A model generated the notes under the pieces. That model did no database searches. It was not told the origin of the DNA and was given only the letters and a program-made list of their open reading frames with translations. This document shows positions 15,744 through 23,465 of a DNA stretch of 34,822 nt, in pieces. The DNA is taken from the NCBI GenBank assembly GCA_027007465.1, contig JALTFF010000011.1:1-34822 (forward strand). Direction: 5' to 3'. Position numbers and translations under genes: made by a program. Position 1 is the stretch's first letter; each line of letters begins with the position of its first letter. The stretch comes from a bacterium (lineage in GTDB: Bacteria > Patescibacteriota > Patescibacteriia > Patescibacteriales > JALTFF01).

Positions 15744-16583
15744 TTATCTTCTTTTAGTTTTTCTTCTTTGTAAAATAAATTTATTACTTTTCTTATGTTT
15801 TTTTCTTGTCTTTACTCCTAAAGCTGGTTTTCCCCATGGCGTTTTAGGTCCTTTTAAACCAATTGGTTGCTTACCTTCTCCACCTCCATGAGGATGGTCA
15901 ACTGGATTCATAGCTTTTCCTCTTACAGTTGGCCTAATGCCTAAATATCTTTTTCTGCCAGCTTTTCCAAGTTTAATATGCTTTCTATCTGGATTACTTA
16001 CCTGTCCAATTGTAGCTAAACAATTCTTTAGTATCAGCCTAATCTCTCCAGAAGGTAATTTCAACTGAGCATATTTTCCTTCTACTGCCATTAATTTTGC
16101 TCCTGTTCCAGCACCTCTTACAATTTGTCCGCCTTTTCCTGGCTCTAATTCAATATTATAAACTGTCATTCCAACTGGAATATATTTTAATGGCATAGCA
16201 TTTCCTAAATTAAAATCAATTTTGTCTCTTGATGATAATATCTTTTGTCCAACTTTTAAATTAATCGGAGCAATAATATATCTTTTTTCATTATCTTTAT
16301 ATTGAACCAAAGCTATTCTAGCTCCTCTGTTTGGATCATATTCAATAGACTTAACCTCAGCTTCTTGATCAAATTTATTTCGCTTATAATCAATAATCCT
16401 AATTCTTCTTTTAGCTCCACCACCTCTATGTCTTATTGTAACCCTGCCTTTATAACCTCTTCCAGCTTTCCTTTTTTTAGCTAAAGTTAACTTTTTTTCT
16501 GGCTTTTTTTTGGTAATATCTCCAAAGGTATCAAAAGTTGCTCTTCTTAACCCAGGAGTGATTGGTTTTTTCTTTTTTAACAT
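15744..16583 (-). CDS. rplB: 50S ribosomal protein L2
   Basis: A 279-residue protein, one of the largest and most conserved of the 50S subunit, needed for subunit joining and peptidyl transferase activity. The RNA-binding domain and SH3-like domain are clear (RGYKGRVTIRHRGGGAKRRI, IEYDPNRGARIALVQYKD, RGAGTGAKLMA). The C-terminal NPVDHPHGGGEGKQPIG carries the functionally important conserved histidine. The very end is basic as usual. It lies between rplW (14 bases) and rpsS (35 bases). Confidence 0.98.
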   Translation of the reverse strand: MLKKKKPITPGLRRATFDTFGDITKKKPEKKLTLAKKRKAGRGYKGRVTIRHRGGGAKRRIRIIDYKRNKFDQEAEVKSIEYDPNRGARIALVQYKDNEKRYIIAPINLKVGQKILSSRDKIDFNLGNAMPLKYIPVGMTVYNIELEPGKGGQIVRGAGTGAKLMAVEGKYAQLKLPSGEIRLILKNCLATIGQVSNPDRKHIKLGKAGRKRYLGIRPTVRGKAMNPVDHPHGGGEGKQPIGLKGPKTPWGKPALGVKTRKKHKKSNKFILQRRKTKRR

Positions 16584-16597
16584 AAAATTAACTAAAA

Positions 16598-17164
16598 TTA
16601 AACACCTTCATAAACTTTAATTTCTTGACCCTCTGCCAAAGTAATAATAGCCTTTTTCCAATTTTTTCTCTTTCCTAATTTATTAGCATAACGAACCTTT
16701 TTGCCTTTTACATAGCTGATATTTACAGATAATGGCTTAAGTCCGTAAATCTGTTCAATGGCTTTCTTAACCATTATTTTATTGGCTTTTTTATCTATAA
16801 CAAAGGCATATTTATTATACTTTCCTAAACTAGTAACCTTTTCTGTAATAAGTGGTTTTATTAAAACACGATAAGCTAAGTCTTGTATAACTTTATTATG
16901 ATTAATATTCTTGCTTGGTTCTAAATCAGTTTGTTTTTTAGTAATTTTCTTTTTATTATAATCATTCTTTGCAGAAGACATCTTATGTATTGGCTTTTTA
17001 TCTGATTCTTTATTTTCATAAAGCTCTCTCATTGTCATTTTTCTAACTGGTTCTTCTTTTGTTTGCTTCTTATTGTCAATATCAGCATTACTTCTATTCT
17101 TATTTTTTTTGCTTTGTCTTTCATCTTTTGCCTTACTTGATTTAAGCTTATTAAAAAATCCCAT
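16598..17164 (-). CDS. rplW: 50S ribosomal protein L23 with long N-terminal extension
   Basis: The L23 domain occupies roughly residues 95-188: RVLIKPLITEKVTSLGKYNK, YAFVIDKKANKIMVKKAIEQ, GLKPLSVNISYVKGKKVRY and GKRKNWKKAIITLAEGQ. L23 sits at the tunnel exit and docks trigger factor and SRP. About 94 residues precede the domain; they are lysine/aspartate/asparagine-rich and predicted unstructured, beginning MGFFNKLKSSKAK and holding RKMTMRELYENKE. Typical L23 is about 95-105 residues, so the protein is nearly doubled. An internal ATG start would leave a 94-residue L23, but the open frame starts 5 bases after the rplD stop, which favours the long form. Confidence 0.93.
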   Translation of the reverse strand: MGFFNKLKSSKAKDERQSKKNKNRSNADIDNKKQTKEEPVRKMTMRELYENKESDKKPIHKMSSAKNDYNKKKITKKQTDLEPSKNINHNKVIQDLAYRVLIKPLITEKVTSLGKYNKYAFVIDKKANKIMVKKAIEQIYGLKPLSVNISYVKGKKVRYANKLGKRKNWKKAIITLAEGQEIKVYEGV

Positions 17165-17169
17165 ATAAT

Positions 17170-17847
17170 TTATTTAATATATCTTTTTTCTAAATTTTTT
17201 ATTGTATTCAAAGTTAAAATTAAATCTCTATATTTTAATAAATCTAAAATATTTATATTGCCTAAATTTAGAAATTTTACATTTGGCAAATTAGACAAGC
17301 TCTTCTGTGCTTTTTTATCTTTCTTAGATAAAATAATCATAATACTTCTTCTTTGTGTTTTATTTAAAGTTTTTTGCTTTTTAGTTCTTGATTCTTGAAT
17401 TATTTTTTCTAAATTTTTTAATATTTTATCTGCTATTTTTGTTTTATATTTATCTAATTCAAACTTATCTAAAATAATTAAATTATTATTTATTGCTTTG
17501 TCAGTTAAAGCCATTAATAAAGCTTTTTGCTTCATTTTTTTATTTATTTTTTTCTTAAAGACTCTATATTTAGTTGGGCCAAATGTTACGCCTCCACCTT
17601 TCCAAATAGGAGAACGGATTGATCCATGTCTAGCTCTTCCAGTGCCTTTTTGGCGCCAAGGTTTCTTGCCTCCTCCACTTACTTCAGATCTATCTTTTGT
17701 ATGAGCTAAAATTTGACGTTCATTAGCCTGTTGTGTTACCACAGCCTGATAAATTAATTCTGGCTTTACTTTAATATTAAAAATAAGCGGATTTAATTCC
17801 TTTTCCATTATTTCTTCTCCATTTTGATTATATACCTTATAAAGCAT
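17170..17847 (-). CDS. rplD: 50S ribosomal protein L4
   Basis: A 225-residue (L4/L1e family) protein with a globular part and an extended loop that lines the exit tunnel. The loop signature is complete: EVSGGGKKPWRQKGTGRARH followed by GSIRSPIWKGGGVTFGP (about residues 58-92). This loop is where macrolide-resistance changes arise elsewhere; nothing unusual is seen in it. In E. coli L4 represses the S10 operon; here the corresponding leader contains a hairpin before rplC. A lysine-rich stretch (about 150-168) is longer than in E. coli (201 residues). It lies 19 bases after rplC. Confidence 0.96.
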   Translation of the reverse strand: MLYKVYNQNGEEIMEKELNPLIFNIKVKPELIYQAVVTQQANERQILAHTKDRSEVSGGGKKPWRQKGTGRARHGSIRSPIWKGGGVTFGPTKYRVFKKKINKKMKQKALLMALTDKAINNNLIILDKFELDKYKTKIADKILKNLEKIIQESRTKKQKTLNKTQRRSIMIILSKKDKKAQKSLSNLPNVKFLNLGNINILDLLKYRDLILTLNTIKNLEKRYIK

Positions 17848-17866
17848 ATATTTCTTTTATAATAAA

Positions 17867-18499
17867 TTAGCTAGCCACTATAGTCACTAAACTATTTCTA
17901 TGTCCTGGAATAGCTCCTTTTACTTTAAGTAAATTATTATCTTTATCTATTTTAATAATTTCTAAATTTTTAACAGTAATTTTATTTCCACCTGTCCTGC
18001 CAGCCATTTTAGTCCCTTTAAAAACATGCGCCGGACCTGTAGCTCCAATAGAGCCAGGCATTCTTAATTGATCTTTATGCCCATGACTAGCTGGCCCACA
18101 TTTAAAATTATGTCTTTTAACAACCCCCTGGAAACCCTTACCTTTTGATCGACTTGATACATTAACTAAGTCACCTTCTTTAAAAATCCCTAAATTAATT
18201 ATATCTCCTACTTTATATTTATCATTTTCATTTGTTTTAAATTCCCTTAACCATCTTGGATATTTAATCTGGGAATTAATTTGGATAATTTTCTTTATCA
18301 TTTCTCTCTGTGGTTTTTTAACATTTTTTTCTTTTTTTTCACCATACCCAACTTGAACTGCATTATACCCATCCTTGTCCTGTGTCTTTATTTGTGTGAC
18401 AAAACAAGGTCCAGCTTGTATGCTTGTTACTGGAATAACTGTCCCATCATCCTGAAAGATCTGTCCCATTTCTATTTTTTTTCCTAAAATAAATTTCAT
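17867..18499 (-). CDS. rplC: 50S ribosomal protein L3
   Basis: A 210-residue protein with a long loop reaching the peptidyl transferase centre; it starts 50S assembly with L24. Landmarks: KFILGKKIEMGQIFQDDGTV, VTSIQAGPCFVTQIKTQDKD, RSKGKGFQGVVKRHNFKCG, HGHKDQLRMPGSIGATGPA and VFKGTKMAGRTGG. It is the first gene after the 293-base gap that follows rpsJ. The start ATG is placed 10 bases downstream of a GC-rich hairpin (18510-18530) and no Shine-Dalgarno is visible, so the hairpin occupies the ribosome-binding position. Confidence 0.97.
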   Translation of the reverse strand: MKFILGKKIEMGQIFQDDGTVIPVTSIQAGPCFVTQIKTQDKDGYNAVQVGYGEKKEKNVKKPQREMIKKIIQINSQIKYPRWLREFKTNENDKYKVGDIINLGIFKEGDLVNVSSRSKGKGFQGVVKRHNFKCGPASHGHKDQLRMPGSIGATGPAHVFKGTKMAGRTGGNKITVKNLEIIKIDKDNNLLKVKGAIPGHRNSLVTIVAS

Positions 18500-18509
18500 A
18501 TAATCAAAA

Positions 18510-18530
18510 TACCGGGCAACTAGCCCGGTA
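18510..18530 (-). promoter_or_regulatory. GC-rich hairpin at the rplC ribosome-binding position
   Basis: TACCGGGC and GCCCGGTA form a perfect 8-base-pair stem with loop TAGTT (minus-strand reading), followed by TTTTGATTAT and the rplC ATG. Only 10 bases separate stem and start codon. Six of eight pairs are G-C in very AT-rich surroundings. It could gate translation of rplC, act as a weak attenuator (TTTT follows), or mark an RNA end. Function is inference. Confidence 0.55.
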
Positions 18531-18711
18531 CAAAAGGCAGTTACTAATTTATATAATTTATTTGCTTTTAAAAAATATCATATAATAGTTAATGATATAT
18601 TTTACATAAATTGTAATAACTTGCTATCTCAATAATAATTTTCAATTTGAATTTACAGTATAAAAGTCAGAATTCTCATAAATGCTAAGAAAGAATCTAT
18701 TATAAGTTATA

Positions 18712-18769
18712 AACAAGCTCAGAAAGGAGTTCAACTCCTTCAAAATTTCAAAGGAGTTGAACTCCTTTC
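18712..18769 (-). repeat. 19-bp perfect inverted repeat downstream of rpsJ
   Basis: Bases 18722-18740 and 18751-18769 are perfect reverse complements (19 bases) around a 10-base loop. Each arm is itself nearly palindromic, AAGGAGTT-AACTCCTT. Bases 18712-18740 also match the shorter copies at 4138-4170 and 9683-9720. On the minus strand it lies 24 bases after the rpsJ stop, so it may form the 3' end of the str-rpsJ transcript, although no U-run follows. Confidence 0.65.
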
Positions 18770-18792
18770 ATCTACTAATATTTTTAAGTCTT

Positions 18793-19152
18793 CTATATAC
18801 CATACTTTATCTCTATGTCAACACCAGCTGGAAGATTTAAATTGGTTAATGCGTCTATTACCTGATGCGTTGGCTCAATTACATCAATAAGCCTTTTATG
18901 TATCCTCATTTCAAATTGCTCCCTAGAATCTTTATGGACAAAGGTAGATTTATTAACAGTATATTTTTTCTTTTCAGTTGGCAACGGTATAGGTCCAAAA
19001 ATCTCAGCGCCATTACGTTGAATCGTTTCTATAATCATTTTGCTTAATTGACTTATAATTTTATGATCAAAAGCTTTTATTTTAATCCTTATTTTCTGTT
19101 TTACATCTTTTTGATCATTTTTAACTTTGTCCTTTTTATCTTCTGAATTCAT
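18793..19152 (-). CDS. rpsJ: 30S ribosomal protein S10
   Basis: A 119-residue protein of the 30S head; in other bacteria it also partners NusB in antitermination. The core KIRIKIKAFDHKIISQLSKM, GPIPLPTEKKKYTVNKSTFV, DSREQFEMRIHKRLIDVIEP and the end LPAGVDIEIKYGI are all present. An additional 20 or so charged residues precede the core (E. coli S10 has 103). It follows tuf by 63 bases. The next gene, rplC, is 293 bases away, unlike the usual tight rpsJ-rplC junction, so rpsJ probably belongs to the str transcript here. Confidence 0.96.
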   Translation of the reverse strand: MNSEDKKDKVKNDQKDVKQKIRIKIKAFDHKIISQLSKMIIETIQRNGAEIFGPIPLPTEKKKYTVNKSTFVHKDSREQFEMRIHKRLIDVIEPTHQVIDALTNLNLPAGVDIEIKYGI

Positions 19153-19215
19153 TATACAAAAATATTAAATATTAAAATAATATACTAAAAATTATTTTAA
19201 ATTTTAAATCTAAAT

Positions 19216-20400
19216 TTATTTAATTATTTTTGTTACTACTCCAGCTCCTACTGTTTTGCCACCTTCTCTAATAGCAAATCTTTGCTTTTCTTCTAATGCT
19301 ACTGGAGTAATCAATTTTACTTTTAGCTTTACATTATCTCCTGGCATTACCATTTCTGTGCCTTCTTCTAATTCTATTTCACCAGTCACATCAGCTGTTC
19401 TTATATAAAATTGTGGCTTATAACCTTTAAAAAATGGCTTATGCCTCCCGCCTTCGTCTTTGGTTAAAATATAAACTTCTCCTTCAAATTCACTATGTGG
19501 CGTAATTGTGCCTGGCTTAGCTAATACTTGACCTCTTATGACATCTTCTTTTTTAATTCCTCTTAACAAAATACCATCATTATCTCCTGCCATTCCTTGG
19601 TCTAATGTTTTATTAAACATCTCAATTCCAGTAACAGTTGATTTTTGGACTTGTTTTAACCCAACTATTTCTACTTCATCATTTAATTTAACTATTCCTC
19701 TTTCAACTCTTCCAGTAACAACAGTTCCTCTTCCTTCAATAGAAAAGATATCTTCAATAGGCATTAAGAATGGCTTTTCAGTATCGCGTTTTGGCTCTGG
19801 AATTTGTTCATCCATTACCTTTAAAAGCTCTAAGACAGATTTAGCTTCTTCACCTTCTGGATTTTCCAAAGCTTTTAAAGCGCTTCCCCTAATAACTGGC
19901 ACATCTGATGGAAAATCATATTTTTTAAGTAAATCGCGCGTTTCCTCTTCTACTAAATCAATTAAATCTTTATCATCAACCATATCACATTTATTAAGAT
20001 AAACCACAATATAAGGAACGCCTACTTGTTTAGCCAAAAGAATATGTTCTCTTGTTTGAGGCATTGGTCCATCTGTTGCAGCAACCACTAAAATAGCTCC
20101 GTCCATTTGAGCCGCTCCAGTAATCATATTTTTAATATAATCAGCATGACCTGGACAATCAATATGAGCATAATGCCTTTTCTCTGTTTCATATTCAACA
20201 TGAGCTGTTGCAATAGTAATACCACGTTCTTTTTCTTCTGGCGCAGAATCAATCTGATCAACATTTTTTTGCGACGCTTTAAATCCTTTAGCAGCTAAAA
20301 CTTTAAGAATAGCTGCTGTTAAAGTAGTTTTGCCATGATCAATGTGGCCAATTGTTCCCACATTAATATGAGGTTTTTTTCTTTCAAATTTTTCAGCCAT
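19216..20400 (-). CDS. tuf: Elongation factor Tu
   Basis: A 394-residue GTPase that delivers aminoacyl-tRNA to the ribosomal A site. G1 GHIDHGKT is at 18-25, the switch I region ends with EEKERGITI, G3 DCPGH is at 81-85, and G4 NKCD is at 136-139. Domains 2 and 3 follow with FSIEGRGTVVTGRVERG and the family's closing REGGKTVGAGVV. Length equals E. coli EF-Tu. The gene lies after the Phd-like ORF (57-base gap) and before rpsJ. It is the only tuf in the window. Confidence 0.98.
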   Translation of the reverse strand: MAEKFERKKPHINVGTIGHIDHGKTTLTAAILKVLAAKGFKASQKNVDQIDSAPEEKERGITIATAHVEYETEKRHYAHIDCPGHADYIKNMITGAAQMDGAILVVAATDGPMPQTREHILLAKQVGVPYIVVYLNKCDMVDDKDLIDLVEEETRDLLKKYDFPSDVPVIRGSALKALENPEGEEAKSVLELLKVMDEQIPEPKRDTEKPFLMPIEDIFSIEGRGTVVTGRVERGIVKLNDEVEIVGLKQVQKSTVTGIEMFNKTLDQGMAGDNDGILLRGIKKEDVIRGQVLAKPGTITPHSEFEGEVYILTKDEGGRHKPFFKGYKPQFYIRTADVTGEIELEEGTEMVMPGDNVKLKVKLITPVALEEKQRFAIREGGKTVGAGVVTKIIK

Positions 20401-20457
20401 AATTTTAAATATTAAATCCTTAAAATATTTTAAGAATTTAAATTTAATTATTATTAA

Positions 20458-20847
20458 TTATATTTCTTGATCTAAAATTGAATATTTTTTTCTTTGCTCT
20501 GGGATTGTCCATCTCTTCTCGCTTTTCTTAGTTTCTTCATTATCATCCTGAGATTTACCAACTTTTCTTAGTTTATCATATTCTATATTTTTGTCAAGAG
20601 AAAGTTCGCCTTTCTTTTCACTTTTTTCTGATAAGCCTTTCTCATTTTTCTTAATATCTGCAATATTATGATTTAGTTTATCAATAATTTTTATTTCTGT
20701 CAATCCTTGAATCTTATTGATAATTTTTTCATATTCTCCCAAGTCCATTATTACATAACCAGTCTTATTTTTATCATTGTCAAAAATAATAATTTTGTCA
20801 TTTGTTTTTTTTATTAAATCTATAGCTCTTTGTAATTGATTATCCAT
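20458..20847 (-). CDS. Phd/YefM-like small protein between fusA and tuf
   Basis: A 129-residue protein of unknown role. The first 45 residues, LQRAIDLIKKTNDKIIIFDN then GYVIMDLGEYEKIINKI, resemble the N-terminal DNA-binding fold of Phd/YefM antitoxins, which have the same helix-strand-strand order and an LxEYE-like helix. The remaining 80 residues are charged, low-complexity sequence (many Lys/Glu/Asp) ending in RWTIPEQRKKYSILDQEI. There is no toxin partner next to it: the neighbours are fusA (5 bases upstream) and tuf (57 bases downstream). The spacing to fusA says it is co-transcribed with the str operon. Assignment to the antitoxin fold rests on pattern only, so take the function as open. 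Confidence 0.6.
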   Translation of the reverse strand: MDNQLQRAIDLIKKTNDKIIIFDNDKNKTGYVIMDLGEYEKIINKIQGLTEIKIIDKLNHNIADIKKNEKGLSEKSEKKGELSLDKNIEYDKLRKVGKSQDDNEETKKSEKRWTIPEQRKKYSILDQEI

Positions 20848-20852
20848 AAATA

Positions 20853-22931
20853 TTATTTTTTTTCACCTTGTATTATTTCTTCTGCAATATTCTTAGGTGT
20901 TTCTTTGTATTGTAAAAATTCCATAGTATAACTCCCCCTACCTTGTGTAATAGATCTTAGTTTAGTAGCATAACCAAACATTTCTGATAAAGGAACTTTG
21001 CCTCTAATTATTTTAGTATTTCCTCTTTCTGTAATATTATCAATCTGTCCTCTTTTAGAATTAATATCGCCTATAACATCTCCCATAAATTCTTCTGGTA
21101 CAACAATTTCTACTTTCATAATTGGTTCTAATAACACTGGATCTGCCTTTTTGCAAGCAGCTTGAAAAGCTGATGAAGCAGCAATTTTAAAAGCTACTTC
21201 TGAAGAATCAACCTCATGATAAGATCCATCATAAACAGTTACTCTAAGATCTACCATAGGATAACCTGCAATTACGCCCTTATCCATAGCTTCTTTAGCT
21301 CCTTTTTTAATAGCTGGAATAAATTCTTTTGGGATTATCCCACCTTTTATTTTATCTTCAAACTCAAAACCTTTGCCTCTTTCTAATGGCTCAACTTTTA
21401 GCCAACAATGACCATATTGACCTCTACCGCCAGACTGCCTAATATATTTTCCTTCTGCTTGTTCTGCTTTTTTAATAGTTTCTTTATAGGCTACTTGTGG
21501 CTTGCCTACATTTGCTTCAACATTAAATTCTCTTTTCATTCTATCAATAATAATCTCCAAATGTAATTCACCCATTCCAGAAATAATTGTCTGCATTGTC
21601 TCTTCATCGCTTTTTACTCTAAAAGTTGGATCTTCTTCTGCTAATTTTGATAAAGCTAAGCTCATTTTTTCTTGATCAGCATTTGTTTTTGGTTCAATAG
21701 CAATTGAAATAACTGGATCTGGAAAAGTAATTGATTCTAAAATAACTGGACGTTCTTCAGAACATAATGTATCTCCTGTCACTGTATCTTTAAGTCCAAC
21801 AGTCGCAGCAATATCTCCACTGCTAATTTCCTTAATTTCTTCACGATGATTAGCATACATTCTAATTATTCTACCAATACGTTCTTTTTTACCTTTATTA
21901 GCATTTAAAACATAAGAACCAGCTTCTAAATGGCCTGAATAAACTCTAAAAAAACATAATTTTCCAACATAAGGATCTATAGCAACCTTAAATATTAAAG
22001 CTGCAAATGGCTCATTTTTATCAGATTTTATTTCTATTTTTTTTTCTTGATTTTTACTATCAAATCCAATAACAGGAGGAATATCTACTGGAGAAGGCAA
22101 ATAATTAACAATTGCATCAAGTAAAAATTGAACTCCTTTATTTTTTAAAGCACTACCACAAAGAATTGGCACGATCTGATTATTAATTGTCGCTTTTCTT
22201 AATTCTTGCTTTAATTCATCTAAAGTAATTTCTTTGTTAGATAAATATCTATTAGTTAATTCTTCATTATTTTCAACAATAGCTTCAACTAATTTTGATC
22301 TATACTCTTCTGCTTTTTCTTTAAGTTCTTGAGGAATTTCTACATTTTCTATTTTAATCCCTAAATCATCTTTATAAATACGGGCTTTCATCTCTAATAA
22401 ATCAACAATGCCCTTGAAGCCTGATTCAGTGCCAATTGGCAGTTGAATTGGATAAGCATTTTTAGTTAAACGTTGATGTATTGAATCTAAGTCAGCATAA
22501 AAATCAGCTCCCATTCTATCTAATTTATTTATAAAACAAATTCTAGGTATATTATATTTATCAGCTTGATGCCAAACAGTTTCTGATTGAGATTCAACTC
22601 CAGCTACTCCATCAAATACTATCACTCCACCGTCCAATACTCTTAATGATCTTTCTACTTCTGCTGTAAAATCTATATGACCCGGAGTGTCAATAATATT
22701 TATCATATGATCTTTCCAAAAGCAAGAAGTAGCAGCGCTAGTAATTGTAATGCCTCTTTCTTTTTCTTGCTCCATCCAATCCATTTCAGCTTCTCCATTG
22801 TGAACTTCTCCAATTTTATATTTTTTTCCAGTATAAAAAAGTATTCGCTCTGTAACAGTTGTCTTACCAGCATCTATATGAGCAATTATTCCAATATTTC
22901 TTATAATTTTGATTGGATATTCCTGACTCAT
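20853..22931 (-). CDS. fusA: Elongation factor G
   Basis: A 692-residue translational GTPase that drives tRNA-mRNA translocation and, with RRF, ribosome recycling. G1 AHIDAGKT (17-24), EKERGITITSAA, G3 DTPGH (81-85) and G4 NKLD (135-138) are in place; domain IV is recognisable by GGRGQYGHCWLKVEP and domain V by LLEPIMKVEIVVPEEFMGDV. I choose the ATG at 22931 (MSQEYPI), 4 bases after the rpsG stop; a TTG at 22955 would add 8 residues and overlap rpsG. Only one fusA copy is seen here, in canonical str order. Confidence 0.98.
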   Translation of the reverse strand: MSQEYPIKIIRNIGIIAHIDAGKTTVTERILFYTGKKYKIGEVHNGEAEMDWMEQEKERGITITSAATSCFWKDHMINIIDTPGHIDFTAEVERSLRVLDGGVIVFDGVAGVESQSETVWHQADKYNIPRICFINKLDRMGADFYADLDSIHQRLTKNAYPIQLPIGTESGFKGIVDLLEMKARIYKDDLGIKIENVEIPQELKEKAEEYRSKLVEAIVENNEELTNRYLSNKEITLDELKQELRKATINNQIVPILCGSALKNKGVQFLLDAIVNYLPSPVDIPPVIGFDSKNQEKKIEIKSDKNEPFAALIFKVAIDPYVGKLCFFRVYSGHLEAGSYVLNANKGKKERIGRIIRMYANHREEIKEISSGDIAATVGLKDTVTGDTLCSEERPVILESITFPDPVISIAIEPKTNADQEKMSLALSKLAEEDPTFRVKSDEETMQTIISGMGELHLEIIIDRMKREFNVEANVGKPQVAYKETIKKAEQAEGKYIRQSGGRGQYGHCWLKVEPLERGKGFEFEDKIKGGIIPKEFIPAIKKGAKEAMDKGVIAGYPMVDLRVTVYDGSYHEVDSSEVAFKIAASSAFQAACKKADPVLLEPIMKVEIVVPEEFMGDVIGDINSKRGQIDNITERGNTKIIRGKVPLSEMFGYATKLRSITQGRGSYTMEFLQYKETPKNIAEEIIQGEKK

Positions 22932-22935
22932 AAAT

Positions 22936-23403
22936 TTATTTTGCAAAATGAGCAAAAGCTTTATTAGCTACTGCCATTTTATAAACATCTTCTTTCTTTT
23001 TTATAGCTGCTCCTTCATTATTTATAGCTGCAAAAATTTCATTGGCTAATTTTTCTTTCATTGATTTTCCTTTAGATTTTCTAGCAGCTTCTATTATCCA
23101 TTTACAGCCTAATGTAAATCTTCGCTCACTTTTTACTTGATAAGGAATTTGATAATGCACTCCTCCAATTTTTCTTGTCCGCACCTCTAATAATGGCATC
23201 ACCTGTTTTAAAGCTTTAGAAAAAATATGACGAGGATCTTGTTTTGTTTTTTCTTTAATAATATCAAAACAACCATAGACAATTTTTTCAGCTATGCTTT
23301 TTTTGCCATTTCTCATTACATAATTAATAAACTTAGCAATTTGAACATCATTATATTGTGAATCTCCTTTTATTTTTCTTTTTGGTGCTTGTTTACCTCT
23401 CAT
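22936..23403 (-). CDS. rpsG: 30S ribosomal protein S7
   Basis: A 155-residue protein that nucleates assembly of the 30S head and lies near the E site. Landmarks are MRGKQAPKRKIKGDSQYND, the helix KFINYVMRNGKKSIAEKIVY, LEVRTRKIGGVHYQIPYQV and KAFAHFAK at the end. Length is typical (155-157). It follows rpsL after 62 bases and precedes fusA by 4, matching the str operon. In E. coli S7 represses translation of its own operon; no equivalent site can be identified here. Confidence 0.97.
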   Translation of the reverse strand: MRGKQAPKRKIKGDSQYNDVQIAKFINYVMRNGKKSIAEKIVYGCFDIIKEKTKQDPRHIFSKALKQVMPLLEVRTRKIGGVHYQIPYQVKSERRFTLGCKWIIEAARKSKGKSMKEKLANEIFAAINNEGAAIKKKEDVYKMAVANKAFAHFAK

Positions 23404-23465
23404 AATTATTATTTTATTTAATCTATAAATTTAAAGAATTATAAAAAGTTATCCTAAGTAAAAAA

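Noticed and set aside
17498..17704. Plus-strand open frames running opposite to the ribosomal genes.
   Set aside because: They are antisense shadows of well-identified ribosomal genes without promoters, ribosome-binding sites or recognisable protein features.
20458..20847. Toxin-antitoxin module suggested by the Phd-like N-terminus.
   Set aside because: No toxin ORF lies next to it; both neighbours are translation factors in an intact operon.
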